DNA of 64,000 nucleotides from Dysgonomonas sp. HGC4 (GTDB taxonomy: Bacteria > Bacteroidota > Bacteroidia > Bacteroidales > Dysgonomonadaceae): positions 1-64,000 of the forward strand of contig NZ_CVRU01000017.1 in assembly GCF_001261715.1 (NCBI RefSeq), written 5' to 3'. Positions 56,379 to 64,000 of the stretch are shown here, piece by piece. Each line of letters begins with the position of its first letter. Position 1 is the first letter of the stretch. Both the position numbers and the translations under genes were made by a program. The notes beneath the pieces are model-generated. The model made no database searches and was not told the origin of the DNA. It saw only the letters and a program-made list of their open reading frames with translations.

Positions 56379-56738
56379 ATGGAAATTGTTCTTTCTATTT
56401 TGACCATTATAGTGTCTATTGTTTTGGTCTTGGTTGTTTTAGTTCAAAAATCAAAAGGTGGAGGTTTATCTTCTAATTTTTCATCGTCTAACCAATTTAT
56501 GGGAGCTCCTAAAACAGCTGACGTTTTGGAAAAAACTACATGGGTTTTGGCTGGAACAGTTATTCTTTTAAGTATGGTAAGTACAAAAGTGATAACTAGC
56601 AATACTCAAAATAGACAACCACTTCAGATAGCAGCACCAGTTGATAATACTGAAACTCCTGATATGCAATCGCCACAACCAACAGCGGTTCCTCAATTGC
56701 CACAAGCGCCAGAGTCAACTCCAGAGCCAGCTAATTAA
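56379..56738 (+). CDS. secG: Preprotein translocase subunit SecG
   Basis: A 119-aa inner-membrane protein with two helices (about 1-22 and 52-70) and the family core VLVQKSKGGGLSSNF...NQFMGA and ADVLEKTTWVL. The C-terminal ~40 residues are Pro/Gln rich and probably disordered. It starts 5 nt after the TPR-like gene and ends the operon at a terminator. Confidence 0.93.
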   Translation: MEIVLSILTIIVSIVLVLVVLVQKSKGGGLSSNFSSSNQFMGAPKTADVLEKTTWVLAGTVILLSMVSTKVITSNTQNRQPLQIAAPVDNTETPDMQSPQPTAVPQLPQAPESTPEPAN

Positions 56739-56774
56739 TTTTAGTCTAAGCTAATAAGAGTCCTTAAATATATA

Positions 56775-56816
56775 AAGAGAAAAGCTTCGTAACTGTTGCT
56801 TTTCTCTTCTTTTTTG
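56775..56816 (+). terminator. Terminator of the lptE-secG operon
   Basis: A perfect 11-bp stem of AAGAGAAAAGC (56775-56785) and GCTTTTCTCTT (56798-56808), followed by CTTTTTT. Confidence 0.9.
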
Positions 56817-56848
56817 TTTGTAGTTGAGCGATTTAAAAAAAGGAAGAT

Positions 56849-57547
56849 ATGAGTAATTTTAGTGAAACTAATGAAGATAGTAAACAGCGCTGGGAAACTA
56901 ATGCTGATTATTGGGATTCAGTCATGGGGCAGCAATCTAACTATTTTCATTGCAATATAGTACGACCATCAGTAGAAAAACTATTAGATAGTAAAGAAAA
57001 TGATCTGATTTTGGATATTGCTTGCGGTAATGGTAATTTTTCTGAGCGGTTAGCCCAATCTGGAGCTTCTGTTATTGCTTTTGATTATAGTGAAAAGCTC
57101 ATTGCTCATGCTAAGAAAAGACGCGCTGATTGGTTGTCTAAAATTAGCTTTCATGTTTGTGATGCAACTGACTATTCTCAACTATTATCATTAAGGGGAA
57201 AGCGACCTTTTGATAAGGCTGTTTCTAATATGGCAATAATGGATATCTCTGATATAGAACCATTACTAAAAGCTGTTTACGAAATGTTGAAAACAGGAGG
57301 TGTATTTGTTTTTGCTACACATCATCCTTGTTTCGAAAGACCTGAAGGGAGGTATATGACAGCTTATGCTCACGAAGATATTGCAATAGAAGGGCAGCCT
57401 GTATTGCATTACTATTATCACAGACCTTTAAATGACTTACTGCGACAATGTTTCGAAGTGGGATTTGTAATGGATGGTTTTATAGAAGAGGTGGATAAGA
57501 ATAAAGAATACCCGATCATTGCTATTGTTAGATTACGTAAAATATAA
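56849..57547 (+). CDS. Class I SAM-dependent methyltransferase
   Basis: A 232-aa Rossmann methyltransferase. SAM-binding motif I is LILDIACGNGNFSERLA (about residue 52), motif II VIAFDYSEKLIAHAKKR, and motif post-I/IV AVSNMAIMDI. FATHHPCFERPEG is a further segment of the fold. Substrate is unknown; the fold is like that of the UbiE/ArsM-type enzymes. Single gene, convergent with the next by 8 nt. Confidence 0.88.
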   Translation: MSNFSETNEDSKQRWETNADYWDSVMGQQSNYFHCNIVRPSVEKLLDSKENDLILDIACGNGNFSERLAQSGASVIAFDYSEKLIAHAKKRRADWLSKISFHVCDATDYSQLLSLRGKRPFDKAVSNMAIMDISDIEPLLKAVYEMLKTGGVFVFATHHPCFERPEGRYMTAYAHEDIAIEGQPVLHYYYHRPLNDLLRQCFEVGFVMDGFIEEVDKNKEYPIIAIVRLRKI

Positions 57548-57555
57548 GTAATAGA

Positions 57556-58347
57556 TTAAAAACCTCGTTGTCGCATAGCCTCGAAGGTTATAACTGCCGT
57601 AGAGACTGATACATTCAGGGAGTCAATTTTACCCCTCATCGGAATTTTAATCCTACGATCAGCATTATTCAGCCAGAAGGAAGTGAGTCCATCAGCTTCT
57701 GTTCCCATAACAATTGCAGAAGGTTGTGTGTAGTTTTCTTCGTGATACCAATTTGATGCTTGTAATTCGGCTGCAAACGATTTGATCTTGTTCGCTTTTA
57801 GCCATATTAGAGCCTCGTCAGAGGAGCAAATGGCAGTGGGTACGGTAAAGATACATCCTACACTCGATCTTATTGCATTGGGATTATATATATCTGTCAA
57901 TGGGTCACAAATAATTACTGCATCTACTTGCGCTGCATCAGCACTTCTAAGTATAGCCCCTAAGTTTCCGGGTTTTTCTACAGCCTCGAGTATAATAATA
58001 AAAGGATTGTCGTTCAGCTTAAGGTCTGATAAAGTATGAGACTTTGGTTTAACTAGTGTAATGAGTCCATCCGAGCCTTCACGGTAAGCTATTTTCTCAA
58101 ATACTTGTTCCGATACCTCATATTTAATATCATCACTGATAGTATTCAAAACTTGTGGATAGTCTGTTTTATCAAATAATTCAGGACAAATAAATACCGA
58201 ATCTATTACGTAACCCACAGAAAGTGCGAGGGTAAGTTCTCGTGCGCCTTCTAATATAAAAAGGTTCTGAGCTTTGCGTTCTTTAGCTTTACTCAGTTTT
58301 ACTATATTTTTTATACGATTATTTTGCAGACTAGTAATTCGTTCCAT
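57556..58347 (-). CDS. TrmH/SpoU-family RNA 2'-O-methyltransferase
   Basis: A 263-aa protein: N-terminal RNA-binding substrate domain (ITSLQNNRIKNIVKLSKAKE, FILEGARELTLAL) and C-terminal SPOUT knot domain. The three knot motifs are NPFIIILEAVEKPGNLGAIL, IVMGTEADGL and SLNVSVSTAVITFEAMRQR. It should methylate 2'-OH of an rRNA or tRNA nucleotide; the target is not readable. It is convergent with the methyltransferase gene at 56849. Confidence 0.92.
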   Translation of the reverse strand: MERITSLQNNRIKNIVKLSKAKERKAQNLFILEGARELTLALSVGYVIDSVFICPELFDKTDYPQVLNTISDDIKYEVSEQVFEKIAYREGSDGLITLVKPKSHTLSDLKLNDNPFIIILEAVEKPGNLGAILRSADAAQVDAVIICDPLTDIYNPNAIRSSVGCIFTVPTAICSSDEALIWLKANKIKSFAAELQASNWYHEENYTQPSAIVMGTEADGLTSFWLNNADRRIKIPMRGKIDSLNVSVSTAVITFEAMRQRGF

Positions 58348-58414
58348 AACTAAAATAAATGAGTTGCAAAGGAATATAAATTTCTCGACCTATCCGAATA
58401 AAATAAGAAAAACA

Positions 58415-58444
58415 AAAGAGCTTGCCTTTTCGGGCAAGCTCTTT
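58415..58444 (-). terminator. Terminator of the TonB receptor operon
   Basis: A perfect 12-bp stem of AAAGAGCTTGCC (58415-58426) and GGCAAGCTCTTT (58433-58444), with TTTTGTTTTT following on the minus strand. It lies 28 nt after the lipoprotein stop codon. Confidence 0.92.
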
Positions 58445-58472
58445 AAGTATATAGTGATTGAATTAGCTTTTC

Positions 58473-60398
58473 TTATTCAGCTTTCTCAATAGTTCCGTAT
58501 TCAGATACTCTTTGGATATATTTCCATTCTTTATTTCCTACACATTGAAGAGTGTATGTCCAGTTTTCGTTAGAGTTATTACTCGAAGGATTCGAATAGA
58601 TAAGTCCTGTGACTTCTGCCATTTGATCAATTCCATTTACCTGAGGTTGCGCATCAGGGTATTTAAGTGTAAGAATTAACTGCATAGCTTCAATAGTACG
58701 TTGGTCCATAAACGCAACTTTCTCCTGAATGGTTCCCGATGCTGGATATGCAGGATCTATAGATCTGTCCTTATCGCGATAGGTTATATTACCATAGTTA
58801 GCATTGAAACCGTAATAAAATTCAGAATCCCCGTAACTACTTACTAATGCTGGATTTGCTATTGCTTGATGAGCTGCTACATAATTTACTACCATCATAT
58901 AACCATCTGTTGGTTCTTTTCCCTTTTTCAAAAGGAAATGAAGAGTAGGATCGAATACCCATCCTTGGTTCGAAAGAAGGAACTGATCTGTTATTGTAAG
59001 AACGAAAGTATTGGCAGACCATGTTCCTTTAGAAAATATATATTCATCGGCATAACATGCGGTTGCAGATGTTTTGTATACAACTGTTTTAGTGAATCCT
59101 TCTTGTGCAAAAGGAAATTTAAGTCTCAGGAATGCAGGTAAGAAGTTGGGTGCTTGTGCTGTAGTTAAGAACTTCAGACCCATAGCATCATAATCTGCTG
59201 GCTGAAGGCTAACTACCGAGTCGGCAGCCGATTGCCATTTAGCATTTCTGTACTTGTAAGCTGTATATTGTAATTCTTTGTTTTTTACATCTATGCCCAT
59301 TATCTCATCAAAGGCTCTTACATTATCTAATTGATAAGTTGTAGTTTTCTTTGGAGTTGAAGTATCATCTCCCGAATATTTGAATGAGATATGAACTTTC
59401 TTGCCCTTGTATGCTTTCAAATCTAAGGTACCCGCACTTGCCCATGTAGTGTAACCACTAGCAGGTTGAGGTATGGTAAAGCTGCTTGTAACATCTTTCC
59501 ATGTTGCAGCTGTTATATTAGATTCTTTTCCATCAAAATTGTCAGAAACCTCTATTGATAAACAGCTGGCAGTAAAATTACCAACAACAATGTCGAATGT
59601 AAATTTAGGGCTATTCATTCCTGTCAAATCAATAACTTTGGTGATTAATCTAACATCATTAATTGCTTTAGTATTGTAAGACGAAACTTGAGCATAATTA
59701 TTGTTAGAATATGTTCTGTTTTGCCAGCCAATAGAGCCTTTCAGGTCTTTATTAATCCAACCGTCGATAGCTACTAATACTCCCGATCCGGCATGGCTAT
59801 CAAAATCTTCTTCGAAAATTTTACTTTCTACGATAGTTGTTACTGGTTCTTCTGCTGAATAATAATACTCTACATTTTTGAACATTCCTTCTTTAGGAGA
59901 AGCTACATTCTTTGTTAGAATTACAGGTATCGATTTTTCAGGAGATTTGCTAGGTGTAAAAGCTGTTACAAAATTATCACCCCAGATTAGTTTGTAATCG
60001 CTCTCTGTAACTACATAAGGAGCAGTAGATAGGTTGGTCACAACTTTGTTTCGTCCTTCTTTGAAATCGTAAGTCACTTTTACCGACGATTTAACGTCTG
60101 CCGAGTAGTACCTCGCTGCTAGCAAATAGGGCATAAGTAGTTTTGCATCAGCTGCTTCAGAAAACATCTTATCAGCATTCAGAATTTTTGCGGTTGCCGA
60201 ATCTTTTGCATTCTTATTCGCATTTAATGCCTTTACAATGGTGGCAATATCTTCCGCTGCAAACGTATAGTTTTCTTGCAATACATTTTTAGGTCTCGAA
60301 AGCTCGTCGAATCCGTCGAATCGATCGTTATAATCACAAGATGAAAATATACCTGTGAGTATTATTACCAATAATAATATATATTTATTCATTTTCAT
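58473..60398 (-). CDS. Surface lipoprotein with choice-of-anchor J / DUF5017-like domain
   Basis: A 641-aa lipoprotein (lipobox FSSC, Cys20). A helical N-terminal part (about 45-100) is followed by an unnamed region, then a jelly-roll of the choice-of-anchor J type at about 195-365 (IFEEDFDSHAGSG, WQNRTYSNNNYAQVSSY, ISFKYSGDDTS, TTYQLDNVRAFDEI). The C-terminal ~260 residues are unclassified and contain several aromatic-rich strands. It lies 14 nt after the TonB receptor gene and is probably its outer-membrane partner lipoprotein, as SusD is for SusC, though it is not SusD-like. Confidence 0.85.
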   Translation of the reverse strand: MKMNKYILLLVIILTGIFSSCDYNDRFDGFDELSRPKNVLQENYTFAAEDIATIVKALNANKNAKDSATAKILNADKMFSEAADAKLLMPYLLAARYYSADVKSSVKVTYDFKEGRNKVVTNLSTAPYVVTESDYKLIWGDNFVTAFTPSKSPEKSIPVILTKNVASPKEGMFKNVEYYYSAEEPVTTIVESKIFEEDFDSHAGSGVLVAIDGWINKDLKGSIGWQNRTYSNNNYAQVSSYNTKAINDVRLITKVIDLTGMNSPKFTFDIVVGNFTASCLSIEVSDNFDGKESNITAATWKDVTSSFTIPQPASGYTTWASAGTLDLKAYKGKKVHISFKYSGDDTSTPKKTTTYQLDNVRAFDEIMGIDVKNKELQYTAYKYRNAKWQSAADSVVSLQPADYDAMGLKFLTTAQAPNFLPAFLRLKFPFAQEGFTKTVVYKTSATACYADEYIFSKGTWSANTFVLTITDQFLLSNQGWVFDPTLHFLLKKGKEPTDGYMMVVNYVAAHQAIANPALVSSYGDSEFYYGFNANYGNITYRDKDRSIDPAYPASGTIQEKVAFMDQRTIEAMQLILTLKYPDAQPQVNGIDQMAEVTGLIYSNPSSNNSNENWTYTLQCVGNKEWKYIQRVSEYGTIEKAE

Positions 60399-60411
60399 TT
60401 TCTATTTCCGA

Positions 60412-63057
60412 TTAAAAATTCACTTTCAAGGTAGTAGTATATGTTCTTCCAAAACCATACATCACAGCAACCTGTGTCCAGTCATTGTGAGTTCCCGGAT
60501 TTCTAGGATTTAAATCTCTGGAATCTGAAATGTATACCTGATTTAAAGCGTTATTCACATTACCCATCAAATTGGCATCGAAAGGTCCCATCTTGAATCG
60601 GTAATTTGCTCGTAAGTCCAATAATCCTACATCTGGCACTTTAAAAGGAGTATAGTATTTATATGTTCCGCCAATATCGGGAACTTCTATTGCATAATCA
60701 GCGTAGTTATTAGCCAAGAATGTAAAGTCTGCTCCAACAGTAAGACCATCTAATAATTTGTAGCTTGCTCCTGCAGCAAAAGTTGTTTGAGCAGAGTTAC
60801 CTACTTTAACACCTTTCATGTCAATTGTGATCGGAAGTTGCTCTTCAGGAGTAATTACATTCTTTCCATCACTTGGTTGTCCATATGCGTCATAAACTAA
60901 CCCCGAAGCTTTACTATCCCATATCCAATCTCCAAGAGATACCATACCGGTTAGTTCCAGATTATGTGTTGGTTTAAACACCATATCAAGTTCTATACCT
61001 TGGTGACGTGCATCAAGTCCTCCTAGATTGACAAATGCATTCTGATCATTACCAAACGATCTAACAGAAGTTCTGTCCATCCATTTTGTGTAATACACGT
61101 TCAGGTTAGCAGTGAAGATTTTAGAGCGATATCCGTATCCAACCTCTGCCGAGAATAATTTTTCGTTGATCGCGTTCTTATTTACAGCATTGCTGGTATG
61201 TATAGATGTAAAATAACCACCACTCATAAATGGAGCACGAGATACATATCCTGTATTAAAGAATACGTTATGTTCTTCGCTTATGTTGTAGTTGGCTCCT
61301 CCTTTGATGTTGAATCCAAGGAAGCTTTTTACTTCCGATTTCTGATTTCCTTTGCTGTAATAGAATCTGTCAACTTTCCAATAAGTGTTGTTTGATACAG
61401 ATCCAGAGATAAATACACTTAATGCATCTTTGTTATATTCTGCTTGAGAGAATACTCCTTCTTGAACAACATATCCTGTGTTATCACGATAGACAACATC
61501 TCCAACTTTTAATTTATCATATTTATTTACAGTGCTGTTGGGATCCTTGATATTGGCACGAGCAGGGTCAATGTAAAATTGTCCTCCCATCAAATCAACA
61601 ATCTTACCATCGTGCAAACCTGCATAATAACGTAGGTCTATACCTCCGTAAAAATTAATTTCGTCGGTAAGTTGACTTGTATAAGTTGAGATTAAACCTG
61701 TCCAGATATGGTTGTTACGAGATTCAGTTAATATAGCTTGTGAGCCATTCACATTCTCAGAGTTATCTTTTTGTAGTTTGGTGTAATCCATATAACCGGT
61801 AAGCGGATTACGGTAAGCATGGTTTAATGTCCCTGTTGCTGTTGTTGTTCCATAAAGGTTCGAATATACAGCAGAATTACCTCTCCATGCATTACCTGCT
61901 CCATCACCAATAGAAAGATAAAGTGCAGATGATAGGCTCGATTTTTCATTGATAGACCATGAGTGGTTCAATGAAATTTGAGGTTTGTGATAACGGTTGC
62001 GGTTAGCATTTACACGTTGTCCTTGAGCATCGAATCCGTAAGTTGGATTGAATTGGTATTTATCTTTTTGTTGTTGCCATTCTGTAATCAACATTTTGTC
62101 ATTATTATAACGTTGATTGTGCCATTGAGGCGATCCGAAAGCAGTGAAAGACAATTGATGATCGGCATTTATTATCTTAGAGATATTAGCGTACCATGTA
62201 TATGCTTCGAATTCCGAACCTACTACATAACCGTTACCCCAGTTCTTACCTCCAACAAAACTCATTGCCCATCCGTTTTTGCTAAGACCTGTTGATATGC
62301 TGAAAAGAACTTTGTTATATCCGTCATTACCTAAGCTATATAATACAGATCCTCCTTTTTGAGCATCGGTCGATTTAGTAAGGATATTAATCGTTCCTCC
62401 AACTGATGGTGCAGCTATTTTAGATGCTCCAAGACCACGTTGTACTTGCAACGAGCGTGTTACGTCTGAAAGCCCAGCCCAGTTAGACCAGTAAACGCCT
62501 CCCCATTCCATGTCATTAACAGGAACGCCATTTACCATTACGGCAATATTAGCTGATTCGAATCCACGTAGAGTAATACGCGAGTCTCCGTAACCTCCAC
62601 CTTGTTTAGTGGCATATACCCCCGGTGTAGATTTCAAAATTTCAGGAAATTCCTGAGAGCTTAATTTAGCTTCCAGCATTTCAGGTTCAACTACCGACAT
62701 TGCTACCGGAGTTTTACGTCTGATTGCAACAGAAGATGTAACCACCACGTCTCTAAGACCTATGGAGCTACTTTCTAATTCAACAGTACCTAAATCGCCT
62801 TTTGCATCTAGCTTTAGAGGACTGTATCCAACATAAGTGAATGTTACTTTACCTTGTAATGTTGAAACATTTAAACTGAACGATCCGTCAAGATCTGTTG
62901 ATGTTCCAACTTTGGCTCCTTCAGAATACACCGATACGCCAATTAAGGGTTCTTTGGTGTCTTTATCGACTACTGTACCTTTTATCACATTTTGCGAAAA
63001 GGCCGAGATCGAACTAAATAAAATAGTGAAAAGCAGAAAAAGCAGTTTTCTCCTCAT
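60412..63057 (-). CDS. TonB-dependent outer-membrane receptor
   Basis: The chosen ATG at 63057 gives 881 aa with a signal peptide (MRRKLLFLLFTILFSSISAF). A longer frame to 63180 would add 41 residues without one. Domains: CarboxypepD_reg-like (about 22-105, VIKGTVVDKDTKEPLIGVSV); plug (about 115-230, TPGVYATKQGGGYGDSRITL, RGFESANIAVMVNGVPVNDM); then a ~22-strand beta barrel ending with an aromatic C-terminus (TTTLKVNF). There is no STN domain. It pairs with the downstream lipoprotein. The ligand is unknown. Confidence 0.93.
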   Translation of the reverse strand: MRRKLLFLLFTILFSSISAFSQNVIKGTVVDKDTKEPLIGVSVYSEGAKVGTSTDLDGSFSLNVSTLQGKVTFTYVGYSPLKLDAKGDLGTVELESSSIGLRDVVVTSSVAIRRKTPVAMSVVEPEMLEAKLSSQEFPEILKSTPGVYATKQGGGYGDSRITLRGFESANIAVMVNGVPVNDMEWGGVYWSNWAGLSDVTRSLQVQRGLGASKIAAPSVGGTINILTKSTDAQKGGSVLYSLGNDGYNKVLFSISTGLSKNGWAMSFVGGKNWGNGYVVGSEFEAYTWYANISKIINADHQLSFTAFGSPQWHNQRYNNDKMLITEWQQQKDKYQFNPTYGFDAQGQRVNANRNRYHKPQISLNHSWSINEKSSLSSALYLSIGDGAGNAWRGNSAVYSNLYGTTTATGTLNHAYRNPLTGYMDYTKLQKDNSENVNGSQAILTESRNNHIWTGLISTYTSQLTDEINFYGGIDLRYYAGLHDGKIVDLMGGQFYIDPARANIKDPNSTVNKYDKLKVGDVVYRDNTGYVVQEGVFSQAEYNKDALSVFISGSVSNNTYWKVDRFYYSKGNQKSEVKSFLGFNIKGGANYNISEEHNVFFNTGYVSRAPFMSGGYFTSIHTSNAVNKNAINEKLFSAEVGYGYRSKIFTANLNVYYTKWMDRTSVRSFGNDQNAFVNLGGLDARHQGIELDMVFKPTHNLELTGMVSLGDWIWDSKASGLVYDAYGQPSDGKNVITPEEQLPITIDMKGVKVGNSAQTTFAAGASYKLLDGLTVGADFTFLANNYADYAIEVPDIGGTYKYYTPFKVPDVGLLDLRANYRFKMGPFDANLMGNVNNALNQVYISDSRDLNPRNPGTHNDWTQVAVMYGFGRTYTTTLKVNF

Positions 63058-63432
63058 GATAAAATTTGATAGTTTAGGGATTATAAAAAGGAATAGATTT
63101 TCTTTACGCTGTAGGGGGGATAGCTGAGGCTTGAGTTGCTCAACTGTAAGGTTCTTATTATGTTTCCACAAGTAATTCATTCAGTAGAGATATAATGATG
63201 GGACTTGTGTTTATCCAGATTAGTTTGCAGGCAACAAGGCTTGTAGACTCGCAAAACTAGAGATCTAAACAATAAAAAAACGCATTTGTTGGAGAGATGG
63301 CTCCACATAACGATACAGATAACTTAAATGAGTAACAAAGGTAAGGTATTTTATAGTTAATCCTGAACAAATAATAAAATAATTACCCATACGCTAAAAT
63401 AATTAACATTTCAAATGCTCGGAAATTGAGTC
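63058..63432 (-). other. 375-nt gap: long leader of the TonB receptor gene
   Basis: No gene on either strand. It holds a -7 element TACCTTTG (63336-63343) about 280 nt upstream of the receptor start, so the leader should be about 270 nt. I found no riboswitch consensus (TPP and cobalamin motifs were looked for by eye) and no strong hairpin. Confidence 0.6.
63336..63343 (-). promoter_or_regulatory. -7 element of the TonB receptor operon
   Basis: TACCTTTG on the minus strand, identical to the rpsU -7 element. The nearest TTTG upstream is 24 nt away, longer than the ideal. Confidence 0.55.
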
Positions 63433-63906
63433 TTATTCGTGATGGTAAGGTTCGTTGTTTAGTATAGTCATTGCTCTGTAGAGTTGTTCTATAAAAACCA
63501 AGCGAATCATTTGGTGGGAAAAAGTCATCTTGGATAATGAAATTTTTTCGGAAGCTTTATCGTATATTTTTTCAGCAAAACCATAAGGTCCTCCTATGAT
63601 AAATACAAGGCGTTTTGCAACTGTGTGAGTCTTCTTTTCTATGTACGAAGCAAATTGCATAGAGGAGAACTCCTTGCCACGCTCATCTAGTAATACAATA
63701 TAGTCTCCTGCTTGTAAGTTCTTGATTATTAGTTCTCCCTCTTTCTCTTTTTGTTGATCTTCGGTAAGGCTTTTTGTGTTTTTGATGTCAGGTATTACTT
63801 GCATTTCGAAAGGGATATAGTGTCCTAATCTGTTTTCATATTCACGAATGGCATCCACAAAATATCCGGCATCAGTTTTACCTATAACAAGAAGACTTAT
63901 TTTCAT
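63433..63906 (-). CDS. rlmH: 23S rRNA pseudouridine(1915) N3-methyltransferase RlmH
   Basis: A 157-aa SPOUT methyltransferase. It starts MKISLLVIGKTDAGYFVDAI, with FIIGGPYGFAEKIYDKASEK (knot), KISLSKMTFSHQMIRLVFIE and the end LYRAMTILNNEPYHHE, all typical of RlmH. It modifies 23S rRNA pseudouridine 1915 in helix 69. A TATTTTTG -7 element lies at 63926-63933 on the minus strand. Confidence 0.97.
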   Translation of the reverse strand: MKISLLVIGKTDAGYFVDAIREYENRLGHYIPFEMQVIPDIKNTKSLTEDQQKEKEGELIIKNLQAGDYIVLLDERGKEFSSMQFASYIEKKTHTVAKRLVFIIGGPYGFAEKIYDKASEKISLSKMTFSHQMIRLVFIEQLYRAMTILNNEPYHHE

Positions 63907-63925
63907 ATAAAAGAGAATTTGAACA

Positions 63926-63933
63926 CAAAAATA
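63926..63933 (-). promoter_or_regulatory. -7 element of rlmH
   Basis: TATTTTTG on the minus strand, 20 nt before the start codon. No matching -33 TTTG is visible. Confidence 0.4.
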
Positions 63934-64000
63934 AGATTATTCCAGTGACTTTGTTTGGCTGTCATAGTATATTTTAGGAAAACTTTATTTTTTATTTTTT

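Noticed and set aside
60412-63180. The 922-codon frame as the full TonB receptor
   Set aside because: The signal peptide starts at residue 42 of that frame (ATG at 63057); the added residues are charged and unlike a receptor N-terminus.
63058-63335. Riboswitch in the TonB receptor leader
   Set aside because: No TPP, cobalamin or other consensus blocks could be seen, so only a long leader is reported.

Overview
The window looks like the chromosome of an AT-rich member of the Bacteroidota, most likely the order Bacteroidales. The evidence is: promoters of the TTTG / TAnnTTTG type; almost no Shine-Dalgarno sequences; an ECF-sigma/FecR pair with an STN-domain partner; SusC-like TonB receptor architecture; the gene order rpsU-xerC-hpf-tRNAs-tuf-tRNA(Trp)-secE-nusG-rplKAJL-rpoBC; and the block sigma-54 activator-lptE-TPR protein-secG. 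A Dysgonomonas-like genus is my guess from gene content and is not proven. I see no prophage, integrase-bearing island, CRISPR array or insertion sequence.

Layout. 0.2-4.6 kb (+): a secreted carboxypeptidase-regulatory-like protein, an ECF sigma factor, a FecR anti-sigma factor, and an STN-domain protein that is a paralogue of the first gene and has no outer-membrane barrel. 4.6-7.2 kb (-): two VOC proteins, an AraC regulator and an AlkD-like protein. 7.4-14.1 kb (-): a seven-gene hdrCBA-flxDCBA redox operon, probably an NADH-linked, electron-bifurcating heterodisulfide-reductase-like complex. 14.4-16.05 kb (-): a drug/metabolite exporter and two very small genes. 16.2-30.7 kb (-): the transcription/translation core with six tRNAs (5 directly around tuf plus their neighbours as listed: Thr-TGT, Tyr, Gly, Thr-GGT, Trp, i.e. 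five tRNA genes in total). 31-33.5 kb (-): three tandem secreted paralogues with a putative C1q/TNF-like C-terminus, preceded by a 1-kb gene-free interval that contains a (GA)14 microsatellite and a perfect 14-bp palindrome.

34.5-43.5 kb (+): fabI, a YciO/Sua5-type protein, two S41-protease lipoproteins (the first seems catalytically dead), thrA, nspC and a DUF1294 protein. 43.5-46.2 kb (-): a type III polyketide synthase with an isoprenylcysteine-methyltransferase-like partner, and a DUF3298-type lipoprotein. 46.3-57.5 kb (+): a small ORF, rpe, comEC-like, a DHH phosphoesterase, a DUF4827 lipoprotein, glmM, an acyltransferase, a sigma-54 activator, lptE, a TPR-like protein, secG and a methyltransferase. 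57.6-63.9 kb (-): an rRNA/tRNA methyltransferase, a TonB receptor with its surface lipoprotein partner, and rlmH.

The most unusual items are five dispersed copies of a ~38-nt palindrome-bearing intergenic repeat, all in the same orientation and one of them inside the flx operon; the barrel-less STN signalling locus; the type III PKS/methyltransferase pair; the S41 pseudoprotease next to an intact paralogue; and the (GA)14 tract ahead of the C1q-like genes. All family assignments come from reading motifs and from recall; no search was run.
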